A stretch of DNA of 64,000 nucleotides from Numida meleagris (Eukaryota > Chordata > Aves > Galliformes > Numididae), in the NCBI RefSeq assembly GCF_002078875.1, contig NC_034410.1, positions 98,230,384-98,294,383 on the forward strand, in the 5' to 3' direction. A program made the translations under genes and the position numbers. Below are positions 50,814 to 62,263 of the stretch, in pieces. Position 1 is the stretch's first letter. Every line of letters starts with the position of its first letter. Below the pieces are notes generated by a model. That model made no database searches and was not told the origin of the DNA. It saw only the letters and a program-made list of their open reading frames with translations.

Positions 50814-52699
50814 TAACGTAACAATATGACTGCAGTACACCTTGCTTTCTAAGAAGGCAGTTAAAACCTAATCTAATTGGAATATAATCACTCTGCATTG
50901 AAAAATAAAATTAATCTGCACTGAAAAAGTAGAAATAAACTCTTCTAGGATTATTCCTGAAACAATATAATACTGCAGTTTTATTTCTCTTTCCTTTGAA
51001 ACTTCTGGTAAGTGAATATCTGAGGCAAGCAGTAAGTCTTCAAAAGTCATGGCATGAGTCCTATGTTCTCACTTTTTTCCAGTCAGAGGAGAAACCTCTG
51101 TGAAGGATAGATTCTCCGTGACAATTGATCTATGAAAATGGGCTACATCATTCAACCTTTCACCTCTAATTTTTGGATACATTACACATCAGAATTTTTC
51201 ATAGCCAATTTTTGAGTGAGAAAGAGGTCACTGCTTGACAAATGATCCTTCCTTTTATGTGCTGTCTGAGCCTCCCGATTCCCTTTGCTTCCCAGTTTGT
51301 CATTAGCCTTCTGCTTGGCTAAGGTGCAGGTGGGCAGTAGTATTACACTAGGAATTCTTGGTCTGTGCAGCTACATTTCTGTCAGTTTTTATCATAACAA
51401 ACACTTTTTCCCTTTCAGTAGATTCCTAATTAGAGTCTGAAAGCTGGCTCAAGGCTGTCTTAATATATCAAGGACCCAATTTTTCTTTCAATTACATAAA
51501 AGTAAGCCCAGAGCTGCTAATAGAATCGATACAGATTTAGTCCAGTGAGATCAAAATCTAAATCAAATTTCTGCTAAGGAATACTTTTTCAACTATTTGA
51601 GAGAGGATAAATAACTTGAGATATTTCTTTTGTTAGTAGCTTGATGAGAAAAAGGCAGTTTCCTTGATGAAGATGCTTTACGCCCATGGAGGATGTCCAG
51701 TCAGAAGGCTCCAGGCACCATTATTTGATATAGGCTTTAGCTGGGCCATCTGTAGCCAGCACTGGTTCACCACGTTTGTAGAGTTCTAGCAAGAAGAAAC
51801 AGGAGGACAGACACCCTCCACAGCTGGTGGCAGGGTCATCCAGGGGCACAAGGTGTTTTTAGGTCCTTCTATTCCCTCCATTGCAGATAATGTCAAGTAC
51901 AGAAGATTGACATGGATGTTTCTTGGAGGACTTTAATGTCTCCTACCTCAGAAACAGAGAGTTAAACTGAAGATTCGCACTCAAGCAAGCATGTGGATTA
52001 AGTCTGCTGGCACTCAGGGGTTTGTTTTAGGAGAATATAACACCACAAAAATACCAACAGGACTTCAAGCAGCCTGAAGGGAATGTGGCATATGGATAAT
52101 GTAGGCAGGGACATGTTCATTTCAGTGGGAGACTCCTTATATCTACAGATGAACTGCGATTAATCTGAAGATTAAAGATATTCACATGAGCAAATATAAA
52201 TGCAGGGAGCAAAAGAAGATCCTGGCCTTTTAGTCTTTACAGGAGATACACGTTCCATAATCAGGTTCATGCTTAAAGTAGTCTTTTTCTTTACTTGAAC
52301 TGATTCAAAGCAGTCATAAATAATTTTGATTATTCCCAGGAAAAAAATCATACTCTTTCTGTCATTCAAAAAATCATAGGAAATTTGCCTGGTAAAGTCC
52401 CACAAAGAAAATTTTTGAATATGACATTTCTTTTCCCAGTGTGGGTGGAGCTATTTGTTCCTAAGAACTTGCTCTTTTTCTGCTGCTTAATTTGATGCTT
52501 CAGTTTAAATTCCCAATTTAGTTTGCAAATTCCACTTTAATTTAGTTACAGGACATCTGAAATTAATAGTTATTTTGTCCTTGAATTCAACATGCAAATG
52601 TGGAATTAGGGCAGTAGAGCAGATAGCAGATGTCCAAAAGTTTGTTGCAAAACCAAGGCTTAAGTGCATTAATATAAATGCTTAACTCTCTCTTATTAT
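50814..52699. other. Non-coding DNA within the relic region
   Basis: AT-rich with dense stops. I see neither a repeat nor a coding block that I can support. Confidence 0.5.
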
Positions 52700-53660
52700 C
52701 TTAGAACTGGGGCTCACCAGCTGAGCAGAAGGATCAGAGTAGAACAATACCATATTTTTTCTGACTTTTGATTGCTAGAAAGATCATCATTGAAGAATCA
52801 GTTGCTGATAAAGGACGAGTGGGTAGGAAGGCAGCCAATATGATTACAGACTTGGTTGATGTTTTCTTTGAAAGATCTATTAAATAGACTTTTGCTTCAG
52901 ATGGGGTAGGTATTTTGATTCCAGGAACCTCAGAACTAATTAATGGATGTGTAGTTCTGGTTTGTACCACCCTTTAGCACTGCATGACCACATTAAAAAA
53001 AACAGGCTGTTCACATGGAATCTTTACAGCTGTGTCTGTATCAAATACATTTGAAGTTGGCATTAACCATTCCAGGTGCAGGAAAAACACAATGCGTCGC
53101 TATTTTCAAACTGCTAGTGTGATTTTCAGAAGTCCTGTACCCCAGTTCACAGGAACAAACTGATCCTAGAGTATAACATGCTGAACAACACATTCTTGAA
53201 AGGAATTTGCTGATATATTAACAAATGGTGATCTCAAGCTGTCTTGCTTTAAACTTGATCAATGTTACTTTTTCACTGAGCACCTGATATCCTAGCCATA
53301 TTTTAAAAGGAGTTTGAATCTGGAGAAGAAAGTTAGTATAATCATTCATAGCTCTGCAGAGACATATTTACAAAGGAAGCCAGATGATGTGGCAGGGTGA
53401 TTTCAAAACTGTCCTTGAAGACAGATGTTCTGTTGAGAAAGTTCTGATTTTTCTGCAAATTTCCAGGAGGAGACATGGGCCCTCTCTGAAGTAGATCTGT
53501 TCACAAACTCAATTCTGTTTGATGTCATCCCTTCACACATGGATAACAAACAAGATAATCAAGAAATGATCATGGCTGTTAAAAAACAACTGTGACAGGA
53601 AGAAAAGCATGTGCTAGGAATTTCTCACAGAGATGTTTTGAATAATACTGCTTCATTGTT
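52700..53660 (+). pseudogene. Frame-disrupted NTPase/helicase-like relic with P-loop
   Basis: Several protein-like blocks lie on the plus strand in changing frames. Near 52780-52885 one reads KIIIEESVADKGRVGRKAAN before a stop. After that comes FASDGVGILIPGTSELINGC. At 53063-53119 a frame reads ALTIPGAGKTQCVAIFKLLV; PGAGKT is a Walker A (P-loop) motif, the phosphate-binding loop of NTPases and helicases. Near 53390-53450 a block reads QGDFKTVLEDRCSVEKVLIF, which resembles the strand before a helicase C-terminal motif, and at about 53485-53590 another frame reads DLFTNSILFDVIPSHMDNKQ. Stops and frameshifts occur throughout, so it is not translatable. I cannot place it in a family; the P-loop alone occurs by chance often enough that this remains tentative. 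Confidence 0.3.
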
Positions 53661-55693
53661 CTCTGTCACGTAGATGTCTTTTCTCTTTTGCCAAAATTCT
53701 GTACACAAGATAAAGATATTTCACATAAAATGTATTTGTAAAGTATACTTCTCATTTTCATATTATTTATATAGAATTCAAAACCTTTTCACGTCAAAAG
53801 TGGTAACAGAAAGATAGCTTTAATAAGATATTTCAGAAAGCAACAAGCCAATTAGTTAGCAGACAAAGTGTCAGTCTTATTTTAGATTAAATATATAGCT
53901 ATCTATAAATTTTAAACAGTCTTAGGATGGCAAATTTCCAAAAATCACAACTTTAGGATGGATTTCCAACAGTTATGTGCCCATGCTCAGCCTCTGAGAA
54001 ACTGGTGTAGACTGCAGAGGTTTTCAGCTAAGGTTTATCCATCATTAAGTGACATTGCGGAATCACTCCACAGACAGCTTCCATTTTCTTTTCCTGTTTT
54101 CTGTTTCTTTTCAGTAATTTTGGAAATTAGATGTCAACGTTCCTCTCCCCAGAATTAAAAAAGGGACTTTGACACATAGTTTTTCGAAAACATTGAAAAG
54201 CTAGTGAGGCATTAACTAATTTTTCAAAATACAAATGAAAACATAAAGCTTGTCAGGTTTCACAAAGGGATAACCTTCTGAAAAGTTTTATCATTCTCAA
54301 CAGTAATAAAATTTTGCAAGAAATGTCTGATGTCTAGCAAGAAATTGATTGTGGTCTATAACACATTCCAACGAACCTTGTGTCTTAATGTTTCTAATAG
54401 GTTTGTAGCCTGGAGTTAGACTTTTTTTATTGTCAGGAATTTGTTGAACTTTAAGGCACACTGAACTTTAAAGTCTTACTTGAACTTTAAGGACATTTCC
54501 TTTCTTAGGCCTTTACAAAAGAGTGTGGGAGAAAAGATCTTCCTGATTTTCATAGGTCAAGTTTTTATCTTTGATTAATTAGTTTAATCAAAGTTTTAAT
54601 ACTTTAAAAACCATTACATTAATTTGGGTAATTATGGTGCACATACACTCATAATTCAATCAGGTAAATATTTCATCTTTTCAGTGAGAGGAAATGGCTG
54701 ACGCTCTTTTAGTACAACAATATTGGATAGATTTCAAAATTGCTTTTTCATGATTCATGACAGAGCTAGATTCAACTGAATGATGCTAAACAGAGCTAAA
54801 AGTAGAGGGAAAATTCTATAGTTCATAGTGTATGGTTTTCTGCTGCAGATCCAAAGGGAATAAATTACTTGAGTGTAAACTGACTGTAGATTGCAGCTCT
54901 TTCTGGCCACCCAATGAATTTAGTTCATATTTTCTGGGACATGTTTTGTACCTGAAGGTTTTTTTTTTTTTTAATAACATCTAGAACACAACTGGGAGTG
55001 TCTCTGAGGTCCTATGTAGGGATACACTTTGGTGAGATCCTGTCTGAATATTTTGATCACAGCATTTGGATGAGATACAAACCTACCCCTTTCCATCCCA
55101 GGTTGAATGGGAGCCTGAACACATGTACAGGATCTGGATGATCAAGGAAGCAAGACTGTGTACTCACCGTGGAGCATACCCTTGCAGTAAAAATGCAGGT
55201 TGTTGCACTCCAATCATTAAAACAAGTACACCATCTAGTATAGGACCTCTTAGACTCAGGTTGTTTTAAAATTGAATGGATTGAAAATACAGATAATATT
55301 GTACAGAAACCCAAGTAAGTGCTCTGTGTGGTATTTATGAAATTAAGAAGTAGATCACTTGGGTTAGCTATCTTCTTTGAAGCAAAAGAATATAATGTAG
55401 GAGAAACTGCACAAACAGAAAGGTAGACAATTTGGTAAATACTGGAGCCGAAATTGCACAGACATACAGACTGGTGTGGAATGAGGACATATATTAAAAA
55501 CACAGTTTGGCTCAGATAAGAAGCAGTGATAGCCTGAAACATTTTTTTATAGAATGTTTGTAAAAAAAGAAACCACAGTGTTATTAGTAGTATAATAGAT
55601 AATTGTGCAAGTCATTCACTAAAGGATATTTATAATGGATTGACAAGGGTAACTATCTGCAAAAAATGTTTCTCTCTTTGTCCTTTTTGAAAG
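53661..55693. other. AT-rich DNA with weak coding-like patches
   Basis: It contains a three-copy TGAACTTTAA repeat at 54445-54490 and a poly(T) run at 54959-54972. The 161-codon open frame on the minus strand at 55057-55542 is the longest in the window but is antisense to plus-strand patches (for example EWIENTDNIVQKPK ending at a GTAAGT near 55315) and has no recognisable domain, so I do not call it. Confidence 0.35.
54445..54490. repeat. Three-copy TGAACTTTAA repeat
   Basis: TGAACTTTAA occurs at 54445-54454, 54462-54471 and 54481-54490, at spacings of 17 and 19 bp. It is a small tandem array with drifting spacers. Confidence 0.85.
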
Positions 55694-55852
55694 AGGAAAA
55701 TCTTAAGCCAGGTTTGTTTACACAGCTTGATTGCACTCAGCTGAGTGCTGTTAAAAGGAATCTTGTTGAACCTTATGTTTGTGGAATCAGCAGAAATAAG
55801 AAACCATCCTGCACAAACACAGTGTCTATAAAAACCTACCTGAGTTCTTCAG
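55694..55852 (+). CDS. Candidate internal exon of an unidentified gene
   Basis: A pyrimidine-rich tract ending TTTTTGAAAG precedes the block, and CAG|GTAAGA follows it at 55852/55853, so both splice sites fit the consensus. In between a single frame is open throughout (53 codons): ENLKPGLFTQLDCTQLSAV, then KRNLVEPYVCGISRNKKPSC, then TNTVSIKTYLSSSG. The composition is that of ordinary soluble protein. If the gene is dead this exon is well preserved; if alive, neighbouring exons should be on the plus strand, but the flanking blocks I see are frame-broken. I do not recognise the family. Confidence 0.3.
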
Positions 55853-56780
55853 GTAAGACATATTAGGATGCATACTATCTTACTATACCTCTCTGAAACA
55901 AAATAGCTGCTTTAAGTTAGTTTTTTATGTTATCTATAGCTCTCTAAATCAATGACAAGAGAGAGGTACATCCAAACAGGTAACTTTTTTTCCAAGCTGA
56001 ATAAAGATTTCTGAATTGACAAATTTTCCATAAGATAGGTTAGGAAATGAGCCACAGAATCACTCAGAAGGGCAAAAGATTAAATTTTCTGGAGAATAAA
56101 TTCTGCAGTCAATGCTAAAGGAAGGGCATAATGATGATCCAGACAAACATTAGTTGCAGAGCCATATGATTTAAAGTAAATAGAAAAGTACAATGTAATT
56201 CTGTCCTGAGGAAATTATGTTTTGTTTTAATTATAGAAATGATAGAGATGTTTAAAGCAAAATTTGTTTCATGATCTAGACAGAAAAGCAGAAGAATACG
56301 TGCAACTATTCAAATACATTTTAGTAAGGTATGTCTTTCTAAACAGGAGGTGCAGTTGCATTCCTGCTCTTATGCCATTAACTTTCTGTTCTGGTAAAAC
56401 AGTTAAAATTGAGTTTTCTTCAAATGCCAAAGAACCACGTTTAGCATACAGAGATCATACTCTACATACACTGATATTTTCTAAATCCTAAAATGTAATT
56501 TATTCCAGTGATCCTTTTCCAACAAAAATTAAGTTATTCCAATCAGCAGAGTAAAGGGTAATTGTGATAACAGGGGAAAGTGACGAACTTTATAAATGTG
56601 GAGATAGAGGAGCCTACATCTTGGCTGATTGTATTTGCAAGGACAAAAAAGGCTACAAGTGATGCACACAGACTTTGGTGAAACTTTATAGTTTAAACAT
56701 TAGTTCAGAAGATTTCCTGAGAAAGTAGAGAACTCCCAGAAACAGAATTTTCTCCAGTACATCTGAGTATGATGTTGTAC
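55853..56780 (+). pseudogene. Further protein-like blocks of the same relic
   Basis: After an ATTATAG acceptor-like site near 56237 a frame reads FHDLDRKAEEYVQLFKYIL to about 56330 and then runs into a cysteine-containing stretch. At about 56560-56660, two frames compete: one reads GKVTNFINVEIEEPTSWLIV, the other DELYKCGDRGAYILADCICK. The latter superficially resembles a zinc knuckle but lacks the CX2CX4HX4C spacing, so I do not call it one. Stops separate all blocks. The next block is cut by a CR1 insertion at 56781. Confidence 0.22.
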
Positions 56781-57014
56781 TTAGACTAGATATTAGGAAG
56801 AAATTCTTTACTGTGAGGGTGGTGAGACACTTGGAACAGGTTGCCCAGAGAGGTTGTGAATGCCCCCTCCTTGGAAGCATTCAAGGCCAGGCTGGATGGG
56901 GCTTTGAGCAACATGATCTAGAGGGAGGTGCCCCTGCCTATAGCAGAGGGGTTGGAATAGATGATCATAAAAGTCCCTACCAACTTAAACCATTTTATGA
57001 TTCTGTGATTCTAT
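56781..57014 (+). mobile_element. CR1 LINE 3' end, plus strand
   Basis: It begins 'ttagactagatattaggaagaa', runs through 'gtgagggtggtgagacacttggaacaggttgcccagag' and the 'ggttggaatagatgatcat' block, and ends with TTATGATTCTGTGATTCTAT at 57014. This is the forward-oriented 3' end of a CR1 copy, 234 bp, 5'-truncated. It is one of only two plus-strand CR1 copies in the window. Confidence 0.93.
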
Positions 57015-58895
57015 CTGCATATAGAAAGATGGGTTTCATGTTCTAGTTTCTTTCAGGCATTGTTCAAGTATTCTACAGTTCATTTAGTATTTTTTTTGGA
57101 CCAAAATTATTTTAAAAAGCAATCATGCAGATCTCAAAGTACTAGCAGACATTACAATAAAAAAGATTCAATATGAATTAGGAGCCATAAAGACAGACTG
57201 ACGGATTTAGGCAGGTTTTCAGTGAGCAAGAGAAAAGCAAGAAGTTAAAAACCAGTCTAACAAATCAGCCTATTATCCTCTTATCTATTATAGACATATT
57301 TTGAGCAATGAGAGCTTAAATGAAGATAAAAGTACAAGCAATAGTTGATATATCTGAGAAATCTCAGTCAACTGCTGATGGAAGCAAAAAAAAAAAAGTG
57401 AAACTGCAGTTCTGCGAGACGCAGATAAGGCAATAAGGGAACACAGGAAAATCACTGTAGGCATCCGCACTGCCATGATCCTTAGGCACATTATTGTTCA
57501 AGAGACCAAAATCACCATTGCTGTCAAGTCTGTGTAAGTGCAGTGGAAACAAAATTCCCATCTGTTCATTTAGTGTGATGGCAAATGTGTTGGTGCATCT
57601 TTAACCAGACAAGTGACTGTAGGCAAACACTTCATTCTAGAAATTTGAGCTCAGATTCAAATGACGGATCCAATTTTAGTGCTTGAACAGTTCATAAAAG
57701 TGACATACCATCATTGCTGACAAATCTGGTTACCAAATACTTTACCTCTAGTTTCCCAAGAGCCTATTGAACATGACATATTCTACATGTTAATATGTTT
57801 TGCAACACCTGGTATAATACAGGCAGACCTCAGAAAGCGTGGTATAACTTGGAAGCTGCCTTTGTCTATATTGCATTGCCCAGACAGAGTTCCCAGTAGC
57901 ACACAAAATGGTTCATATGTTCCAGTTATATTTGCAACAATAATAGCAACATTAATAGACCTAAAAGGAACTTCAGTAATGTAGTTCTTCCTTTTGTTGG
58001 AATATTTCTGCTATTTCCCATGTAGAAGAGAATGAAAGGATAGTTCCTTATGTCTTGTAGAAAATAATATTTTATTTTAGATGCTAGTTTGGCACTTCTC
58101 GTCCCTATTTTTCTTTCATGACCTTGCTAATTTGGGTTAAATCTGTGGTTAACACTAGCCTCATGGACTCTTTAAAATTCCTTTTTGTGTCTCTGTTCGT
58201 GTAATTAAGCAGTCTTACTGCAATGCGATTTCATTATTGAAAAACATTTTAATTATTTATTAATATTTTTAACTCAAATTTTGTGTTTGAGCTTGGTTGG
58301 AACCACTTGCAGACTTAATAATACTTGTAAATTTTAAAATATTTTTTTCTGTACTGCCTAGACTATTAATTTAAATGTGTAATAGTGCCAGATCTTCTTT
58401 ATCTAAATGCAGAACCTGCAAATCTTATAAAGAAGCCATCCATTACTGCTCTGTCCATTACTAGAAGCCAAGAAAACATATTTTGAAAAAAATGCATTTT
58501 TCCTAAGATGTTCCTACTCACTAATTAGAATAAAGTACTTTTGAAATGTTTTATTCTTCCATTTTAATTGTTTATCACCAGAGATATATCCTTTTTTTTT
58601 CTTCTGATTATTTTCAATGGCAATTTAAGGAACATATCTTTTTTTCTTGCCCATAACTCACAGGCAAGGTTTTATTTTCAACATATGAAGTTTTATTTTC
58701 AAAATATGAGACTTCAATCTTCATATTTCCAAATATTGCAAAAACTCAGGTGCAACACGTCAGAAGATGGTCTAGATCTGGGATACTGAAGAGCAAATTA
58801 CTTTTCCGTGGATTTCACCACAAACTCCAGGGAATGGAAAAGAGGCTCTGGACAGCACTTATGCCCTGAAGTTTTGCAGAGCTGCTCTGGATGTG
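57015..58895 (+). other. Possible 3' part of the relic, then AT-rich DNA
   Basis: At 57412-57537 a frame of 41 codons (starting LRDADKAIREHRKITV, then IVQETKITIAVKSV) ends at a GTAAGT. At 57787-57984 another frame reads PGIIQADLRKRGITWKLPL, then HCPDRVPSSTQNGSYVPV, to a stop at about 57984. Both are protein-like but isolated. From 58.0 kb on the sequence is very AT-rich and shows nothing. Confidence 0.25.
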
Positions 58896-59246
58896 ATCAC
58901 AGAATCACCAAGGTTGGAAAAGACTTCCAAGATCATCCAGTCCAACCATGCACTTGCCCTTGGTGCAACATCTAAAGGTTTCTTGAACACCTCTAGGGAC
59001 AGTGAACAAACCACCTCCTTGGGCAGCCCATTTCAGTGCCCAATCACTCTTTCTGAGAAGACATTTTTCCTAACATCCAACCTGAATCTTCCCTGGTGCA
59101 ACTTGAGGCCATTCCCTCTCGTCCTATTGCTAGTTACGTGGAAGAAGAGGCCAACCCCTACCTCACCACAACCACTTTTCAGGTCATTGTAGAGAGCAAT
59201 AAAGTCTCCCTTGAGCCTCCTTTTCTCCAGACTAAACAAATCCAGA
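58896..59246 (-). mobile_element. CR1 LINE 3' end with ORF2 terminal codons
   Basis: The left edge holds ATCACAGAATCACCAAGG, followed by 'ttggaaaagacttccaagatcatccagtccaacc'. On the minus strand the last ORF2 codons read [20 protein letters not shown], then [20 protein letters not shown], typical of the CR1 carboxyl terminus. About 350 bp remain; the 5' break is near 59246. The 'catgcacttgcccttggtgc' wording in the 3' part separates its subfamily from the copy at 3273. Confidence 0.93.
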
Positions 59247-62221
59247 ATTTGATGTAGTGCTATCCTGTAGATATTACATTGATAGGACATGCAGAAATGA
59301 GATGAGATGTGGGCTGAATACTTGAGGGCAAAAAAATTTTGAAGTTCTTCCTGTGAGGTGCTGTCATGTACACCATAAGGTTGTTGAGTTAAGGACATGA
59401 TTATGACTGTATGAAGTTACCATATTGAGGGAGACAGCTTGTGGTGTCCCTTGTTGGGGAGATAATACAATTGTACCTTATTAGGCAATGTTTTATGGTT
59501 CAAATAACTTTCAGATAAGTACAAAATGCAGTAAATAATGCAGTACTGACTGAAAAATTATTTATATACTCAGTATGTGTCTCACCAGCCTGACCCCACT
59601 CAACCTGTTGTACAGCTCTTCCAGTGTTATTCTATGTTTTGAATAGAGCAAGAGCCATTTTAGAAAAATAAGAGTGACATAAACATACTGTCAATAACGG
59701 ACATATTCTTTTCAGTGAAATGTGGTAAGTCTGCTGCAAGTTCTAATTTTTTTCCCAAGGAAAAAGGATAGCAAAGATTCCGGTTATGTTGATTCATAAT
59801 TTGCAAAAATCGTGTTAAAACTGCATTACTTTCCTTGAGAATGATCTCATAATGAGCATACATTCAGGATACTATGTCACTAGTCATACATCGGGTAATT
59901 TCTTCTTCTTTTTCCTATATATTTGTATTTCATAGAATGTAATCAAACATTTCCCAAACAGACGAAATTAAAATTCATGGTCTTTAGAGGTAGAATTTTT
60001 ATTGCTGTTCTGCTGTGTCCACTTAGAAGTCCAGGCTTGCCCAAGGTCAGCATGACTCAGACAAGAGTGTTATGGTGCTGACTCTAGCCTCAGGCAGAAT
60101 CCTTTCCTCAGGGCATGATGGCTGGGAGGACTTACACTGCACTCTTTAGAATCTGCATGATTATTTTACAAAATTTCTTCAACATTGATGGCCTCTACAA
60201 GAAATTTCAGTTCAATGAAGTTGTGATGGTGCAGGATAATGGGAGGACAATACAAAGCTGTTTCAGCAGCTTGTGTTTTATGAATATCAGAGGTGAGAGA
60301 CAAACCGCTCATCCATTGCAGAGTGTTGGGGTAGTAAGAGATAATGCTCCCTTGGAGCTTTTGAGTGCTATGATAATCACCAGATAAAATGCAGAATTCA
60401 CTGAGCTTTTGACAAGGAGAACCTTCAGAAAGGCATATTATTATTGCAAACAAACACACAAATAAATAAAATCTTAAGGTCTTGGTTTTTAAAATCTTGA
60501 TTACTTTCTCTAGCAGCAATAAATTCTCTCTCAATCTGGCTGTCTATTCTGTTTGATCTCTCTTTTCAGGATTAGGTGAGAGAAATGAAGTTACTGTATC
60601 ACTGATCAGAACAAGTGCCTTGGCTTCCTTTTTGGAGTAGACCAGTCAGAGAGTCTTCATTTGATTTGACAAAGTTTGAGAAGCCCAAGTCCAACAGTCC
60701 GGATGTGAATGTGAGAAACAGTCAGCAGTACCAGGCTGGCTACTGTTAATAACAGGTGGGAATATTCAGCATGAGCTGGTAAGCTTAGTCAGCTCAGCCC
60801 AGCAGCCAAGATCCTTTCTGCCTCTGAATGTGCACCCGTTGAGAATAAGGCTCTCTCCCTCACACACTACTGCTCAAAATACTGAGTTTGTGAGATCACC
60901 TTGTGCAGAACCTTCACTCCTTCTTTCTCTCCACACCACCAGGGAGATCCTCCATTTGTTACTCTGACTCAGTGTTTTCCCCTTGTGGACTGGACTGTCA
61001 ACTCATCTGCCAAAAAAAGTTTACCAGGTCTAGCACAGTGTTTCTTTAACCTGTGACATTAACACATGTGCAGAATTTACTTGGGTAAAAAGCATTTTTT
61101 GAGAGTTGAAAGATATTTTTTGAATGTGAAAATTCCTCTGTGTTTACAGTCCTTTAGATACTAGTGGTTAGTGATTGGCAACACCAGTTGGTAGAAAAAG
61201 AATGTCTTAATATTGCCTTGGTATTGTTAACCTTCCAGGCCAGAGATCAATGAACCTTCATGGGATTATGTTCCTTTTCTCAGTTCCTCTGGGTATGCGG
61301 AGGCTACTCCTCAGCCTGGGTCCACATCTCATATACCTTTCAGGTACTGGGCCCTGGTGACTCTGTACAGTAGCTCTGCTCTGCTGCAGATCTTGGCTGC
61401 TCCTTATTTTCATTGCTGGAACTTGCTCCAGATAGCACTTATGAAGAAGAAAAGGACTTAGGCAGCGCTGGCCAAAGCAAAGGGCAATACAGGACGGTTG
61501 GGAGAAAAAGCAACAGGATCCAGGCATGAAATGCTGTTCAGAATTGTGGCTGGAGAACTGTTAAGAAGAGTGTTCCTGAAACAGGTGCTTGAAAGAAGTG
61601 AGAAACAAAGTATCAGCCAGACAAATCCTAATTATGAATTCTTTCAAACTATTATTTCCTTTTAACCAGCTGGAGGTCAATGCTTCAAGGGGACAGAAAC
61701 ATGAACAATACATATTCTCTATTGTTAAAGCAGAGATAATTAAGCTCTAAGGTGGAATAGCAACAGCACAGTTCCCATTTCCTGGTTATAAAAACAACCC
61801 TTCCTCAAATCCAGCTCCTAGAATTGCCATTTCTCTATGAATTAGTTTTAAAAATTTCAGATAAACATAAATATTGGCTATTTAAATGTAAGAACAATGA
61901 ATAAGGAAGTAAGCAGAGTGCATAATGTCTGACTGCTCATAGAGTGGGAGTAGATTGATACAATTGTAGGGAAACAGGATAAGCATTCTGTATTTCCAAT
62001 TCACTCACAGCCAGTTTTCCTCTGCAAGTTCCATCAGACATGAAAACGCTGGATATAGAGAGGCAGGGGAAAATGTGTCATTTGTGCAACCCACATGTAT
62101 TCAAGAGGCTTCAATAGAATGAGAATCCTAACTTTTAGAGAGGATTTTGTGAGGAACTGTCTATCTCAAAGAATTGGGAAGTCTCCAGCCAGTATTATTC
62201 TGGTCATGCTGGTCAGGATGT
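59247..62221. other. Non-coding DNA
   Basis: No gene is recognised. An open frame of 122 codons at 60166-60534 (minus) starts near a hydrophobic segment (RFYLFVCLFAIIICLSEG) that resembles a signal peptide, but the rest shows no domain and it overlaps a 90-codon frame on the other strand, so I do not call it. Confidence 0.45.
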
Positions 62222-62263
62222 GGAGAGAGAGAGAAGGAGAGAAGGGAAAGGAAGAGAGAAAGT
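62222..62263 (+). repeat. Polypurine tract (GA-rich)
   Basis: About 40 bases of nearly pure G and A (GAGAGAGAGAAGGAGAGAAG and following). It is a simple-sequence, probably length-variable block. Confidence 0.85.

Noticed and set aside
55057..55542. 161-codon open frame on the minus strand, the longest in the window
   Set aside because: No recognisable domain, no promoter or splice context, and it is antisense to more protein-like plus-strand patches. Cys/Ser/Leu-rich composition fits a chance frame.
56575..56650. Zinc-knuckle-like YKCGDRGAYILADCIC suggesting a retroviral Gag fragment
   Set aside because: The CX2CX4HX4C spacing is absent (one early Cys, no His), and no LTR, protease or polymerase relic adjoins it.
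60166..60534. 122-codon minus-strand frame with a signal-peptide-like hydrophobic stretch
   Set aside because: The hydrophobic part is 20-odd residues into the frame and comes from T/A-rich DNA; the rest has no domain and a competing plus-strand frame overlaps it.
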